Shown here piece by piece: positions 10,476-20,241 of a stretch of DNA of 64,000 nt (position 1 is its first letter; each line of letters starts with the position of its first letter). Below the pieces are notes generated by a model. The model made no database searches, was not told where the DNA came from, and was given only the letters and a program-made list of their open reading frames with translations. This DNA comes from Flavobacteriales bacterium (GTDB lineage Bacteria > Bacteroidota > Bacteroidia > Flavobacteriales_F > PHOS-HE28). The translations under genes and the position numbers were made by a program. The stretch covers positions 248,001-312,000 of the forward strand of contig JADJQW010000004.1 of assembly GCA_016712535.1 (NCBI GenBank), in the 5' to 3' direction.

Positions 10476-10817
10476 TCAAGAGGCAGAGCCGTCCGAGAGC
10501 GATGCACGGTCGTCGATCCACCAGGCCAGCCCGGAACCAAGGAGGTACATCAGCAGGTCCGCCCACTGGAAGGTGTCACCCATCACAAGCCGCGCCCAAG
10601 TGGAATCCGAGAGGCCAAGGAGGTGAATGAGGCCGGCTGCTTGCGCGCCTTCAACCGCAAAGGCGAGCAGCAGCGCGCAGAGAGCCGCACGCTTCGCCGG
10701 CCAAACGAAGAGCGCGCGCAAGGTGAAGTGCATCAGCATCACCACCAGCGCATCGCCGAGGTGGAAGCGGATGAAGGGCTGGGTCACCTGGAAGGCGATC
10801 ATGAGCTCGACAGCCAA
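10476..10817 (-). CDS. DUF2809 membrane protein (start unclear)
   Basis: A membrane protein of the DUF2809 family. It shows the family pattern: TQPFIRFHLGDALVVMLMHF, then a helix ending in AVEGAQAAGLIHLLGL, then LARLVMGDTF-like and WADLLMYLLGSGLAWWID. Similarity appears to begin about 13 codons before the TTG at 10817 (RFSPRHAAIAAAL), but that stretch has no ATG, GTG or TTG in frame; the next in-frame ATG (10802) would cut into helix 1. The gene lies directly behind the stop of the diaphorase gene (10868). It may use a rare start or be damaged. Function unknown. Confidence 0.55.
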   Translation of the reverse strand: MAVELMIAFQVTQPFIRFHLGDALVVMLMHFTLRALFVWPAKRAALCALLLAFAVEGAQAAGLIHLLGLSDSTWARLVMGDTFQWADLLMYLLGSGLAWWIDDRASLSDGSAS

Positions 10818-10867
10818 AAGGGCGGCGGCGATGGCCGCATGCCGTGGGCTGAAGCGGAATGCCGAAC

Positions 10868-12580
10868 TTACGCGAAGTAACCGTCGAGCTCGGCGCGGAA
10901 ATACTGCAACGCGTTCTTCACGCCCAGCGGCAAGCCGCCGCCCAGCGCGCACAGCGATCCGATCTCCATGGTCTCCACGAGGTCGTTGAAGAGCGCGCGG
11001 TCGATCTTGCGGCCGGCCTTCGCGCCTGCGAGCAGCTCCTTGCCGCGCGTGCTGCCGATGCGGCACGGGAAGCACTTGCCGCAGCTCTCCAGCGCGGTGA
11101 ACTCGAAGAGGTGCTCCAGGTAGTCAACCATCGGGTATTCCTGCGGGATGCTCAGGATGCTGGCATGGCCCAGCAGGAAGCCCTCGCGCTGGAAGCTCTC
11201 GAAATCGATGCTGAGCGCGTTGATCTTGTGCAAGGGCACGATGCCGCCGAGCGGTCCGCCGATGTGCAGCGCCTTCGTGGGCCGCGCGAAGCCGCCGCCG
11301 AGCTCGTCGGTCACTCTCGCAAGAGGGGTTCCGCACTCCACCTCGTAGATGCCGGGGCGCTTGAAGCCGCTGTCGAGGCAGACCAGCTTGCTGCCGTTGC
11401 TCTTCTCACTGCCCAGCTTGGCGAAGGCTGCGCCGCCGTTCGCGATCACCCACGGCACGCAGGCCAGCGTCTCCACGTTGTTCACCACGGTGGGTCGGTT
11501 GAAGAGCCCTTGCTGCGCGGGATACGGTGGACGCGTGCGCACCTCGCCGCGCTTGCCCTCGATGCTGTTGAGCAGCGCCGTCTCTTCGCCGCACACGTAG
11601 GCGCCTGCGGCCTTGATCACCTTGAAGCGCCAGTTGAAGCCGCTGCCCTTGATGTCATTGCCGATCCAGCCGTTCGCCTCCAGGTCGCGCACGGCCTGCT
11701 TCACGATCTCCACCGCTTCGGGGTACTCGGCGCGGATGTACAGCACGCCCGTATCGGCGCCCACGCAGTAGCCGGCGATCATCATGCCCAGCAGCACGCG
11801 GTGCGGGCGCTGCTCGAGGAGATAACGATCACTGTACGCGGCGGGATCGCCCTCGTCGGCGTTGCACACGATGTACTTGCGCGGCGTGCCGTTGCCGGTC
11901 AGGTCCTGCGCGCTGCGGCAGGCCTCCAGCTTGAAGCCCATGGGGAAGCCGGCGCCGCCGCGCCCGCGGATCGTGGCCGTCTTGATCTCATTCAACGCAT
12001 CCACTGAGTCGCTCTTCAGCACCTGTTCCCACAAGGCGTAGAATTGAGGCAGCGGCGGCATGGGCGCCGTGAGGATCGGCGTGGCCATGCTTGTGCCCAC
12101 GTGGTAGGCGTCCATGTTGGGAAAGGAGGATGCGCCGCCAATCTTCAACCTCTCAACCCTCAACCCAGCATCAACCACTTCCGCCAACCGGTCGATCGCA
12201 TCCCCGCTGTAATTGAGCCCGCCCACATTGAACGCGCTGTTCTTATGGCAGCGGCCCAGGCAGCACATGTGGCCGATCTCTTCCGGCTTGAAGCGCTTCG
12301 CGAGTTCATGATGCACCTTGTCCTGCGTGCCCGCCACCAGGCAGGCGCTGCCGTTGCACACGTAGGCCTTCTTGCCCTGGTTCTCCTTCTTCAGGAAGTC
12401 GTAGAACGAGCTGGTGCCGTAGGTGATGGCCTCGCCGATCAGGAAGTCGTCGGCGATCTGCGTAAGGGCGCGGTCCTCGGGCGTGCCGGTATTGGAAGCC
12501 GCTTGCTGAAGGCGCTCCCAGAGGGGATCCTCGAGTTCCTTGCCGTCGCGGCCAGAGAGTGACGAGATGTTCTTCGACAT
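10868..12580 (-). CDS. NuoE/NuoF-fused NADH-binding diaphorase subunit (FdsB/HoxF-like)
   Basis: A 570-residue flavoprotein. Residues about 80-150 form a NuoE-like thioredoxin-fold 2Fe-2S domain with all four cysteines (CNGSAC, CCLGRC). Residues about 190-570 are the 51-kDa NuoF domain, with GRGGAGFPMGFKLE for FMN/NADH, CGEETALLNSIEGKRGEVRTRPP, and the 4Fe-4S ligands CGKCFPC plus GSLCALG. This order is seen in the NADH-reacting subunits of soluble NAD-dependent formate dehydrogenases and hydrogenases. No molybdenum subunit, hydrogenase or other nuo gene is nearby, so its electron partner is unknown. Confidence 0.85.
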   Translation of the reverse strand: MSKNISSLSGRDGKELEDPLWERLQQAASNTGTPEDRALTQIADDFLIGEAITYGTSSFYDFLKKENQGKKAYVCNGSACLVAGTQDKVHHELAKRFKPEEIGHMCCLGRCHKNSAFNVGGLNYSGDAIDRLAEVVDAGLRVERLKIGGASSFPNMDAYHVGTSMATPILTAPMPPLPQFYALWEQVLKSDSVDALNEIKTATIRGRGGAGFPMGFKLEACRSAQDLTGNGTPRKYIVCNADEGDPAAYSDRYLLEQRPHRVLLGMMIAGYCVGADTGVLYIRAEYPEAVEIVKQAVRDLEANGWIGNDIKGSGFNWRFKVIKAAGAYVCGEETALLNSIEGKRGEVRTRPPYPAQQGLFNRPTVVNNVETLACVPWVIANGGAAFAKLGSEKSNGSKLVCLDSGFKRPGIYEVECGTPLARVTDELGGGFARPTKALHIGGPLGGIVPLHKINALSIDFESFQREGFLLGHASILSIPQEYPMVDYLEHLFEFTALESCGKCFPCRIGSTRGKELLAGAKAGRKIDRALFNDLVETMEIGSLCALGGGLPLGVKNALQYFRAELDGYFA

Positions 12581-12678
12581 GCGGTGCTCGCCGAAGCCGA
12601 ATGCGGAGGCGATGCGCCGAAGGTAGGCGGCGGCTTCAACCCTGTTGCCGACCTTCGCCCTTCGATCAGACCAACAGC

Positions 12679-14736
12679 ATGAAATGCATCGCCCTCATCG
12701 CACTGGCCTTGGCACCCATTGTTGCCCATGCCCAGCAGGCCTTCACCTACAACGATCTCCTGATGATCGACCGCCTCAGCGGGCTTTCTGTCGATCCGGC
12801 GGGCACCAAGGCCCTCTTCAATGTGCGCGCCACGGACATGGAGAAGAACAAAGGCATGAGCACGCTGTGGATGAAGGACCTCGTTGATCCCGCGATGCCC
12901 GAAGTGAAATTGCCCGTGAGTGAGGGCGGCGCCGCTGGCGTGCAGTGGCTCTCCGATGGCTCTGGCTTCTTCTTCCTCAGCGCGCGCAGCGGCAGCAATC
13001 AGGTCTGGCGGGCCGATGCCACCGGCACCCATGCCGTGCAAGTGACCACGCTCCCGCTGGACGTGGAGGACTATCGCGTGTCGCCAACGGGCAAAGGCGT
13101 GGTCGTGGCCTTGGCGGTGTTCCCGGAATGCAAGGGATTCGAGATCACCTGTTCACAGAAGATCCGGGAAACGCGTGAAGCAGCGAAGGCCAGCGGGATG
13201 GTGCACGACAAGCTCTTCCTTCGGCATTGGGACACTTGGAAGGATGGCACGCGCAACCACCTCTTCTATGTGGACCTGAATAAGCCGGAATCGGTTCCGG
13301 TCGCCCTCACCGATGGCCTCGACGGCGATGTGCCCTCCAAACCCTTCGGCGGCAATGAGGATTTCTGCTTCAGCGCCGATGGCCGCACGGTCTACTTCAG
13401 CATGCGCATCGCGGGCAAGCGTGAGCCGTGGAGCACCAACTTCGACGTCTACAGCGTGCCCGTTTCCGGTGGCGCGGCGCAGAACCTTACTGCTGAGAAC
13501 CCAGCGTGGGACGCGGCGCCCGTGGTCTCGCCCGACGGCAAGACCCTCGCCTATAAGGCCATGAAGCGCCCTGGCTACGAAGCCGACCGCTTCGAGATAC
13601 GATTGCACGATATCGCCACGGGAAAGTCCAGGCCGCTTGCCTCCGTTTGGGACCGCAGCGTGGCCGAAATGAAGTGGAGCCGTGATGGCGGCAGCCTGCT
13701 CGTGACCGCCGATGACCTGGGCAAGCACCGCCTCTTCCGCATCGACATCAAGAGCGGCAAGGCGCTGCCCTTGAGCACCGATGGTCATCTCGATGCCTTC
13801 ACTGAAACGCCCAAGGGCATCATCTTCCTTAAGAGCGGCCTCAGCGGTCCTGCGCAGCTCTACGCCGCCAAGCCCAAAGCGCCCTACATCGATGCCGATG
13901 CCATGCCGCTCACCAGCTTCAACGCGGGCCTGAAGGAGAAATCCTTCGGCGCTCACGAGCAATTCAGCTTCGCTGGATGGAACAACGAAACGGTGCACGG
14001 CTATGTGCTGAAGCCGGCCAACTACGAAGAAGGCCGGAAGTACCCGGTTGCGTTCCTGGTCCATGGCGGGCCGCAAGGAAGCTTCGGCGACGCCTGGAGC
14101 TACCGCTGGAACCCGCAGACCTACGCCGGCGCCGGCTACGCGGTGGTGATGATCGATTTCCACGGCAGCACCGGCTACGGCCAGGCCTTCACCGATGCGA
14201 TCAATCAGCATTGGGGCGATCGTCCCTTGGAGGACCTTCAGAAAGGCTGGGCCTTCGCGTTGAGCAAGTACGCCTTCCTCGACGGCGCGCGCGCAGCGGC
14301 CTTGGGCGCATCGTATGGCGGCTTCATGATGAATTGGATCGCCGGGAATTGGCCCGATGCGTTCAAGTGCCTGGTCTCGCATTGCGGCATCTTCGACACG
14401 CGTTCCATGGGCTACAGCACCGAGGAGCTGTGGTTCACCGATTGGGAGAACGGCGGCAGCGTGTTCTCCAAGCCGGAGAACTACGAGGCCTTCAACCCCA
14501 TGCTGCACGTGGCGCAATGGCGCGCGCCCATGCTGGTGATCCACGGCGACAAGGACTTCCGCGTGCCGCTCACCCAGGGCATCGGCACCTTCACCGCCTG
14601 CCAGAGCAAGGGCATCGAGTCGAAGTACCTGCGCTTCCCGGATGAGAACCATTGGGTGCTCAAGCCGCAGAACTCGAAGCAGTGGCATGAGGCCGTTCTC
14701 GGGTGGCTGGAGCAGCATACCGGCATGCGCGAGTGA
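12679..14736 (+). CDS. Secreted S9 family peptidase (dipeptidyl/acylaminoacyl peptidase-like)
   Basis: A 685-residue serine peptidase of clan SC, family S9. Start ATG 12679 gives a signal peptide (MKCIALIALALAPIVAHAQ); the in-frame ATG 120 bases upstream lacks one. Residues about 25-420 are a beta-propeller with TolB/WD40-like blades (SPDGKTLAYKAM, SRDGGSLLVTADD). The C-terminal alpha/beta-hydrolase domain has the HGGPQGSFGD oxyanion region, the nucleophile elbow GASYGGF (Ser near 545), the acid in HGDKDFRVP and the His in DENHWVL. Likely periplasmic and cleaves short peptides. No sorting domain is visible. Confidence 0.92.
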   Translation: MKCIALIALALAPIVAHAQQAFTYNDLLMIDRLSGLSVDPAGTKALFNVRATDMEKNKGMSTLWMKDLVDPAMPEVKLPVSEGGAAGVQWLSDGSGFFFLSARSGSNQVWRADATGTHAVQVTTLPLDVEDYRVSPTGKGVVVALAVFPECKGFEITCSQKIRETREAAKASGMVHDKLFLRHWDTWKDGTRNHLFYVDLNKPESVPVALTDGLDGDVPSKPFGGNEDFCFSADGRTVYFSMRIAGKREPWSTNFDVYSVPVSGGAAQNLTAENPAWDAAPVVSPDGKTLAYKAMKRPGYEADRFEIRLHDIATGKSRPLASVWDRSVAEMKWSRDGGSLLVTADDLGKHRLFRIDIKSGKALPLSTDGHLDAFTETPKGIIFLKSGLSGPAQLYAAKPKAPYIDADAMPLTSFNAGLKEKSFGAHEQFSFAGWNNETVHGYVLKPANYEEGRKYPVAFLVHGGPQGSFGDAWSYRWNPQTYAGAGYAVVMIDFHGSTGYGQAFTDAINQHWGDRPLEDLQKGWAFALSKYAFLDGARAAALGASYGGFMMNWIAGNWPDAFKCLVSHCGIFDTRSMGYSTEELWFTDWENGGSVFSKPENYEAFNPMLHVAQWRAPMLVIHGDKDFRVPLTQGIGTFTACQSKGIESKYLRFPDENHWVLKPQNSKQWHEAVLGWLEQHTGMRE

Positions 14737-14818
14737 AGAGCTTCTTCGCATGGATGCGGGGACGAGTGGTGAATCGTGCCTTCTCGCACCCAACAGCCTC
14801 TACATTCGTCCGCCTCAC

Positions 14819-17800
14819 ATGCGCCTATTGCTCACCGCGCTTTTCTGCGCACCACTTGTCATCCATGCGCAGACTTCCGCGCCGCCATCGCACGTGCGCG
14901 ATGCCGCGCTCAAGGTCTTCGCTTTCACCAACGCCGATCTGCACACCGATGCACGCACGGTGATCGCCAAGGCCACCTTGCTGATCCGTGATGGTGAAGT
15001 GGTGGCTGCAGGAACCGGCGTGACCATCCCCGCGGATGCCGTGGTGCGAGACCTGAGCGGACTTCACATCTGGCCTGCGCTGATCGAGCCTTACAGTGAA
15101 CTAGGGCTTGCGGCCAGCACCAATGAGGAGCGCAAGGCCGAGAACAAAGGCGCACGTCATTGGAACGGTGCTCTGCGCGCTGACACCCGTGCGCACGAAC
15201 TGTTCAAGGCCGATCCGGAGAAGGCGGCCAAGCTCCGCGAACAGGGCTACGGGCTGGTCATCGCGCACCGCATGGACGGCATCGCACGGGGCACGTCTTC
15301 AGCCATCTTGCTCAACGATGAAGCTCCGGCGAAGTCCATCGCGCAACCCGATGCCGCTGCGCACTTCAGTTTCCGCAAGGGCAGCTCGCCCGAGAATTAC
15401 CCCAGCTCGCTCATGGGCAGCATCGCCCTCCTGCGCCAGGCCGTGCTCGACGCGCGCTGGCATGAACAGGCGGCATCGAAGGAGGCTGATGCCGTGCTCG
15501 ATGCGCTTGCCGCGCAGCTCAAGGGCCGCATCGTCACGGAGGCGAGCGACCGCAATGATGTGCTGCGCTGGAGCAGATTGCTCGGTGAGTTCCAGCTCAA
15601 GGCCATCGTGAAGGGCGCTGGCGATGAGTACGCGCGGCTCCCGGAGATCAAAGCCGCAGGCCTGCCGCTCATCATCCCTTTCGCCCAGCCCGAAGCCTAC
15701 GACGTCGAGGATCCCTACGATGCGCTGGAAGTGAGCTACGCGCGCCTGAAGCATTGGGAGCTCGCCATTCGCAACGCCCATCTGCTCGATAGCGCGGGCA
15801 TATCCTTCGCGCTTACCACGCATGGCCGCAAGGAGCTGAAGGATATGTGGAAGGACCTGCGCAAGCTGGTCGCCAATGGGCTGGACAGCGCCAAGGCCAT
15901 CGAGAAGCTGACCGCGGAACCGGCGCGCCTGTTCGGATTGGATCAGCGATACGGAGCGCTGAGACCTGGGATGCGCGCAAGCTTCATCATCACTTCGGAT
16001 CACCTGCTGCATGAGAAGAACACCATCCACGAGACCTGGGTGGATGGCAAGCGCTTCATGATTGATGATGCTGCCAAGCCGAAGCTTTCGGGCACCTATG
16101 ACCTCAACCTCGCTGATGTGATCCTTCACCTGGAGGTGAGCGGAGAGCCAGGCAAGCACGAGGCGCATGTGCGCAAGCCCGATGAGCCCGACAGCATGAA
16201 GGTGAAGGCGCGGCTGGAGGTCAACGGTGGTTCGGTGAGCATCAGCTGGTCGCCGAAGGGCAAGCCCGAGGAGATCACGCGTCTCAATGGCACGGTGCAT
16301 GGCGGCGGCGGCGTATGGGATGGACAAGGCCAGCGCCCGGGCGGCGCATGGTTCGCTTGGAGCGCGGTGCGGAAGGCGGATCCCGCAAAAGGGAGCAAGG
16401 CGGCTAGCGGCGAACTCGCAGGTGGCAAGCGGTCCCTGAAGGACAGCCTTGAAGTGAAAGGCGCGAGGGCCGTCGGTGCGATCACGTATCCATTGGTGGG
16501 CTTTGGCTGGAAAGAAGCGCCAAGGCCGGAGACCTTCATCATCCGCAACGCGACGGTGTGGACGAACACCGCGAAGGGCATCCTGCGCAATACCGATGTG
16601 CTGATCCACGAAGGCCGGGTGATAGCGGTGGGGGAGAAGCTCGATCCGTTCGCGCTCTTCCCCGGCAAGACCAAGCCATCCGTGCAGGAGGTGGATGGCA
16701 CGGGCAAGCACCTCACCTGCGGCATCGTCGATGAGCACTCGCACATCGCGATCTCGCGCGGCGTGAACGAGGGCTCGCACCACATCACCAGCGAGGTGCG
16801 CATCGGCGATGTGGTGAATCCCGATGACGTGAACATCTACCGGAACCTCGCGGGGGGCGTCACCACCATCCAGCAGCTCCACGGCAGCGCCAACGTCATC
16901 GGCGGACAGAGCGCGGTGATCAAGCTGCGCTGGGGCCACAGCGCTGACAGTCTGCTCCTGAAGGACGCGCGGCCGCGCATCAAGTTCGCGTTGGGCGAGA
17001 ACGTGAAGCAGAGCAATTGGGGGCCGAGCTCGCGCTTCCCGCAAACGCGCATGGGGGTTGAGCAAGCGCTATACGATGCGTTCCACCAGGCGCGCGAGTA
17101 CCGGGCTGAGCATGAACGCTGGGATGCTCTGAAGCCGAAGGAGCGATCAGGCAGGGCCGCACCGCGCCGCGAACTGCGCATGGAAGCCTTGGCCGAGATC
17201 CTGCGCGGCGAGCGCGACATCAGCTGCCACAGCTATGTGCAGAGCGAGATCGCCATGCTCATGCACGTTGCGGACAGCATGGGCTTCACCGTGAACACCT
17301 TCACGCACATCCTCGAGGGCTACAAGGTGGCGCAGGCGATGAAGGCGCACGGGGCAAGCGCCAGCACCTTCAGCGATTGGTGGGCCTACAAGCAGGAAGT
17401 GAACGACGCCATCCCCTACAATGCCGCGCTACTGCACCGCCATGGCGTGAACACGGGCATCAACAGCGACGATGCCGAGATGAGCCGACGTCTTAATCAG
17501 GAAGCCGCCAAAGCCGTGAAGTACGGCGGCGTGAGTGCGGAAGAAGCATGGAAGATGGTGACGCTGAACCCGGCGCGCATGCTGGGCCTCGACCGCCGCA
17601 TCGGCAGCATTGAGCCCGGCAAGGACGCCGACATCGTGCTCTGGAGCGCCGAGCCGCTGAGCATCGATGCCCGGGCGCTCAAGACCTATGTGGACGGCGT
17701 CTGCTATTTCGATGAAGCGAAAGACCGTGAGCAGCGCGCCTGGATCGCCGCAGAGCGCGACCGCCTGGTGCGCGCCATGATGCAGGCAAAGGCTGATGGC

Positions 17801-17899
17801 GCGCCAACGCGCAAGGCCGGCCGCGAGCGCCCGCGTCTTTGGTGCTGCGAGGATCTGGGCGAGGATGAATACCTGATGGACGAGCATGATGGGCACTGA
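14819..17899 (+). CDS. Secreted two-domain amidohydrolase
   Basis: A 1026-residue protein with two amidohydrolase-fold units. Start ATG 14819 gives the signal peptide MRLLLTALFCAPLVIHAQ; a TACATTCG box lies 11 bases before it. The first unit (residues about 40-430) has lost the metal-binding HxH (it reads LIEPYSELG), though it keeps the closing strand LFGLDQRYGALRPGMRASF. The second unit (about 570-960) keeps DEHSHIAI (HxH), CHSYVQSE, TFTHILEG and the aspartate in INSDDAEM, and closes with MLGLDRRIGSIEPGKDADIVLWS. Only the second is expected to be catalytic; the substrate is unknown. Its stop overlaps the start of the next amidohydrolase. Confidence 0.85.
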   Translation: MRLLLTALFCAPLVIHAQTSAPPSHVRDAALKVFAFTNADLHTDARTVIAKATLLIRDGEVVAAGTGVTIPADAVVRDLSGLHIWPALIEPYSELGLAASTNEERKAENKGARHWNGALRADTRAHELFKADPEKAAKLREQGYGLVIAHRMDGIARGTSSAILLNDEAPAKSIAQPDAAAHFSFRKGSSPENYPSSLMGSIALLRQAVLDARWHEQAASKEADAVLDALAAQLKGRIVTEASDRNDVLRWSRLLGEFQLKAIVKGAGDEYARLPEIKAAGLPLIIPFAQPEAYDVEDPYDALEVSYARLKHWELAIRNAHLLDSAGISFALTTHGRKELKDMWKDLRKLVANGLDSAKAIEKLTAEPARLFGLDQRYGALRPGMRASFIITSDHLLHEKNTIHETWVDGKRFMIDDAAKPKLSGTYDLNLADVILHLEVSGEPGKHEAHVRKPDEPDSMKVKARLEVNGGSVSISWSPKGKPEEITRLNGTVHGGGGVWDGQGQRPGGAWFAWSAVRKADPAKGSKAASGELAGGKRSLKDSLEVKGARAVGAITYPLVGFGWKEAPRPETFIIRNATVWTNTAKGILRNTDVLIHEGRVIAVGEKLDPFALFPGKTKPSVQEVDGTGKHLTCGIVDEHSHIAISRGVNEGSHHITSEVRIGDVVNPDDVNIYRNLAGGVTTIQQLHGSANVIGGQSAVIKLRWGHSADSLLLKDARPRIKFALGENVKQSNWGPSSRFPQTRMGVEQALYDAFHQAREYRAEHERWDALKPKERSGRAAPRRELRMEALAEILRGERDISCHSYVQSEIAMLMHVADSMGFTVNTFTHILEGYKVAQAMKAHGASASTFSDWWAYKQEVNDAIPYNAALLHRHGVNTGINSDDAEMSRRLNQEAAKAVKYGGVSAEEAWKMVTLNPARMLGLDRRIGSIEPGKDADIVLWSAEPLSIDARALKTYVDGVCYFDEAKDREQRAWIAAERDRLVRAMMQAKADGAPTRKAGRERPRLWCCEDLGEDEYLMDEHDGH

Positions 17900-19205
17900 A
17901 CGAATCACCCAGCTCTGGGCCATGCTGCTGCTCTGCGGCTTGCATGCGCATGCCCAGGTCCCCACGCCCGCGCCGCTGCAATCCAGATCGATCCTCATCA
18001 CCGGCGGCACCGTGCACGTGGGTGATGGCAAGGTGATCGACGAGGGTGCCGTTGGTTTCCGAGGCGGCCGCATCGACTACGTGGGCTTCGACTATGGCGT
18101 GAAGGCGCAGTACGACACCGTGATCAACGCGAAGGGCCAACACCTCTATCCCGGCTTCATCGTGCCCGATTCGCCTCTGGGCCTGATCGAGGTGGAGCAG
18201 ACGCGAGCCACCGTTGACCTGCGCGATGTTGGCCAGTACGAACCCGAGCTGCGCAGCATCAGCGCTTACAAGAGCGACTCGCGCGTAACGCCCACCATCC
18301 GTTCCAATGGAGTGCTCCTGGCGCAAGTGGCGCCGCGCGGGCTCACCATCGCGGGCACCAGCAGCGTGGTGCAGCTCGACGCTTGGGATAACGATGGGGC
18401 AACCGTGAAGGCCGATGACGGTGTTTTCATGACGTGGCCTTCAGCCTATCAGCGGCAAGGCTGGTGGGCCGAGCCGGGCGAGACCGATAGCGAGAAGAAG
18501 GACGAGCGCGTCAAGAAGCTTGAGGAGCTTCGGCAATTCTTCCGCAGAGTGAAGGCGTACGCGGCGGAGAAGTCACCCGCGATCATCGACGTGCGCATGG
18601 AAGCGATGCGAGGGCTCTTCGATGGCAGCAAGGCCCTCTTCGTCCGCGCCGACGCCGCGCGCGAGATCACCGAGGCCGTGCAATTCGCGAAGGCCGAGGG
18701 CGTGCAGCGTACCGTGATCGTGGGCGGCTACGATGCCTGGCGCGTGGCCGATCTGTTGCGCGACAACAAGGTGGATGTGGTCCTCCGCCGAACGCACAGC
18801 CTGCCCATGCGGCCCGAGGACGACGTCGACATGCCCTACAAACTGCCCGCCTTGCTGAAGGAGCGCGGCATCCGCTTCTGCCTCGGCTACACCGGCGACC
18901 ACGAGCACGCCGGCGGACGCAACCTGCCTTTCACCGCTGGGACCGCACGCGCGCACGGACTCTCATCGGAGGATGCCCTTCGCGCCATCACGCTCGATGC
19001 CGCCGCCATCCTGGGCCTCGATCAGCGCTGCGGCAGCCTCGCCTTGGGCAAGGACGCCACGCTCATCGTCTCGCAGGGCGATGCCCTCGACATGCGCGGC
19101 AACGATGTGCGCTGGGCCTTCATCCAAGGCCGCCGCATCGTGCTCGATGATCACCAGAAGCAGTTGTACCGGCAGTATCAAGGAAAGCTGGAGAAGGGTC
19201 AATAA
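17886..19205 (+). CDS. Amidohydrolase-like protein lacking the HxH metal site
   Basis: A 439-residue secreted protein (signal peptide ending GLHAHAQ) with the amidohydrolase frame: ILITGGTVHVGDGK at the start and ILGLDQRCGSLALGKDATLIVS near the end. The metal-binding HxH is absent; the equivalent segment reads YPGFIVPDSPLGLIE. It overlaps the previous gene by 14 bases, so the two are translated together and may form a complex in which this one is non-catalytic. It ends convergently with trpS, overlapping by 7 bases. Confidence 0.8.
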   Translation: MMGTERITQLWAMLLLCGLHAHAQVPTPAPLQSRSILITGGTVHVGDGKVIDEGAVGFRGGRIDYVGFDYGVKAQYDTVINAKGQHLYPGFIVPDSPLGLIEVEQTRATVDLRDVGQYEPELRSISAYKSDSRVTPTIRSNGVLLAQVAPRGLTIAGTSSVVQLDAWDNDGATVKADDGVFMTWPSAYQRQGWWAEPGETDSEKKDERVKKLEELRQFFRRVKAYAAEKSPAIIDVRMEAMRGLFDGSKALFVRADAAREITEAVQFAKAEGVQRTVIVGGYDAWRVADLLRDNKVDVVLRRTHSLPMRPEDDVDMPYKLPALLKERGIRFCLGYTGDHEHAGGRNLPFTAGTARAHGLSSEDALRAITLDAAAILGLDQRCGSLALGKDATLIVSQGDALDMRGNDVRWAFIQGRRIVLDDHQKQLYRQYQGKLEKGQ

Positions 19206-20167
19206 CCCAACTTCTCCCGCACCCTCTTCAACACCGCGCTCGCCACGGCCCGCGCCTTGTCCGCGCCTTCCTTCAAGCGCGCGTCCAAATCGCCCTTGTC
19301 GTCCATCAAGCGGGCGTGGGTGTCGCGCTCGGTGCGGTAGCCGTCGAGAAGCGCGGCCAGCAATTCCTTCTTCGCGTGGCCGTAGCCATAGCCGCCCGCC
19401 CGGAATTTCTCCGCCATGGCCTGCACGGCATCGGCGGGTGCCACGAGCTTGAAGAGCTTGAAGACATTATTCGTTTCGGGATCCTTCGGCGCTTCGAGGG
19501 GCGCACTGTCGGTGACGATGCCCATCACATCCTGCTTCAGCTCCTTCTCCGGCGCGAAGAGGCGGATGAGGTTGTTGCGGCTCTTGCTCATCTTCTCGCC
19601 ATCGGTGCCAGGCACCAGCATCACTTGCTCGTCGATGCGCGCTTCGGGCAGCACCAACGTCTCGCCCATCTGGTGATTGAAGCGCTCGGCCACATCGCGC
19701 GTGAATTCGAGGTGCTGCTTCTGGTCCTTGCCCACGGGAACCACTTCCGCGTCGTAGAGCAGGATATCGGCGGCCATGAGCATGGGGTAGGTGAAGAGCC
19801 CGCCGTTCACGTCTTCCAAGCGGTCGGCCTTGTCCTTGAAACTGTGCGCGAGGGCGAGCCGCGAGTAGGGGAAGAAGCAGCTGAGGTACCACGTGAGCTC
19901 GGTCACCTCGGGCACGTCGCTCTGGCGGTAGAACACGGTCCGCTGGGTATCCAATCCGGCGGCGAGCCAAGCGGCCGCCACGCTGTGGGTGTTGCCGCGG
20001 AGCAGGGCGGCATCCTTGATCTGCGTGAGCGCGTGCAGATCGGCGATGAAGAGGAAGCTGTCGTTGCCGGGCTTGCGGCTCTCGGCGATGGCGGGGGCGA
20101 TGGCGCCGAGCACGTTGCCGAGGTGCGGCGTACCGGTGCTCTGGATGCCGGTGAGGATGCGGGGCAT
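19199..20167 (-). CDS. trpS: Tryptophanyl-tRNA synthetase
   Basis: A 322-residue class I synthetase that charges tRNA-Trp. It opens with MPRILTGIQSTGTPHLGN, where TPHLGN is the HIGH-type motif, and carries GEKMSKSRNN (KMSKS). AGLDTQRTVFYRQSDVPE and YPMLMAADILLY are typical TrpRS segments. Full length for the bacterial enzyme. It is divergent from plsC across a 74-base gap. Confidence 0.96.
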   Translation of the reverse strand: MPRILTGIQSTGTPHLGNVLGAIAPAIAESRKPGNDSFLFIADLHALTQIKDAALLRGNTHSVAAAWLAAGLDTQRTVFYRQSDVPEVTELTWYLSCFFPYSRLALAHSFKDKADRLEDVNGGLFTYPMLMAADILLYDAEVVPVGKDQKQHLEFTRDVAERFNHQMGETLVLPEARIDEQVMLVPGTDGEKMSKSRNNLIRLFAPEKELKQDVMGIVTDSAPLEAPKDPETNNVFKLFKLVAPADAVQAMAEKFRAGGYGYGHAKKELLAALLDGYRTERDTHARLMDDKGDLDARLKEGADKARAVASAVLKRVREKLGY

Positions 20168-20198
20168 GGCCGGCGAAATTACCGGTGAGCGCGGCAGA

Positions 20199-20206
20199 TA
20201 CCTTCG
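20199..20206 (+). promoter_or_regulatory. Promoter -7-like box upstream of plsC
   Basis: TACCTTCG, a variant of TAnnTTTG, lies 35 bases upstream of the chosen plsC ATG (20242) and downstream of the alternative GTG 20185. It therefore argues for the later start. Confidence 0.35.
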
Positions 20207-20241
20207 CGGCCCTTCAGCGCCAACGTTGCGGCGGGACGAGC

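Noticed and set aside
13153..14793. 546-codon minus-strand frame
   Set aside because: Antisense to the S9 peptidase and without motifs.
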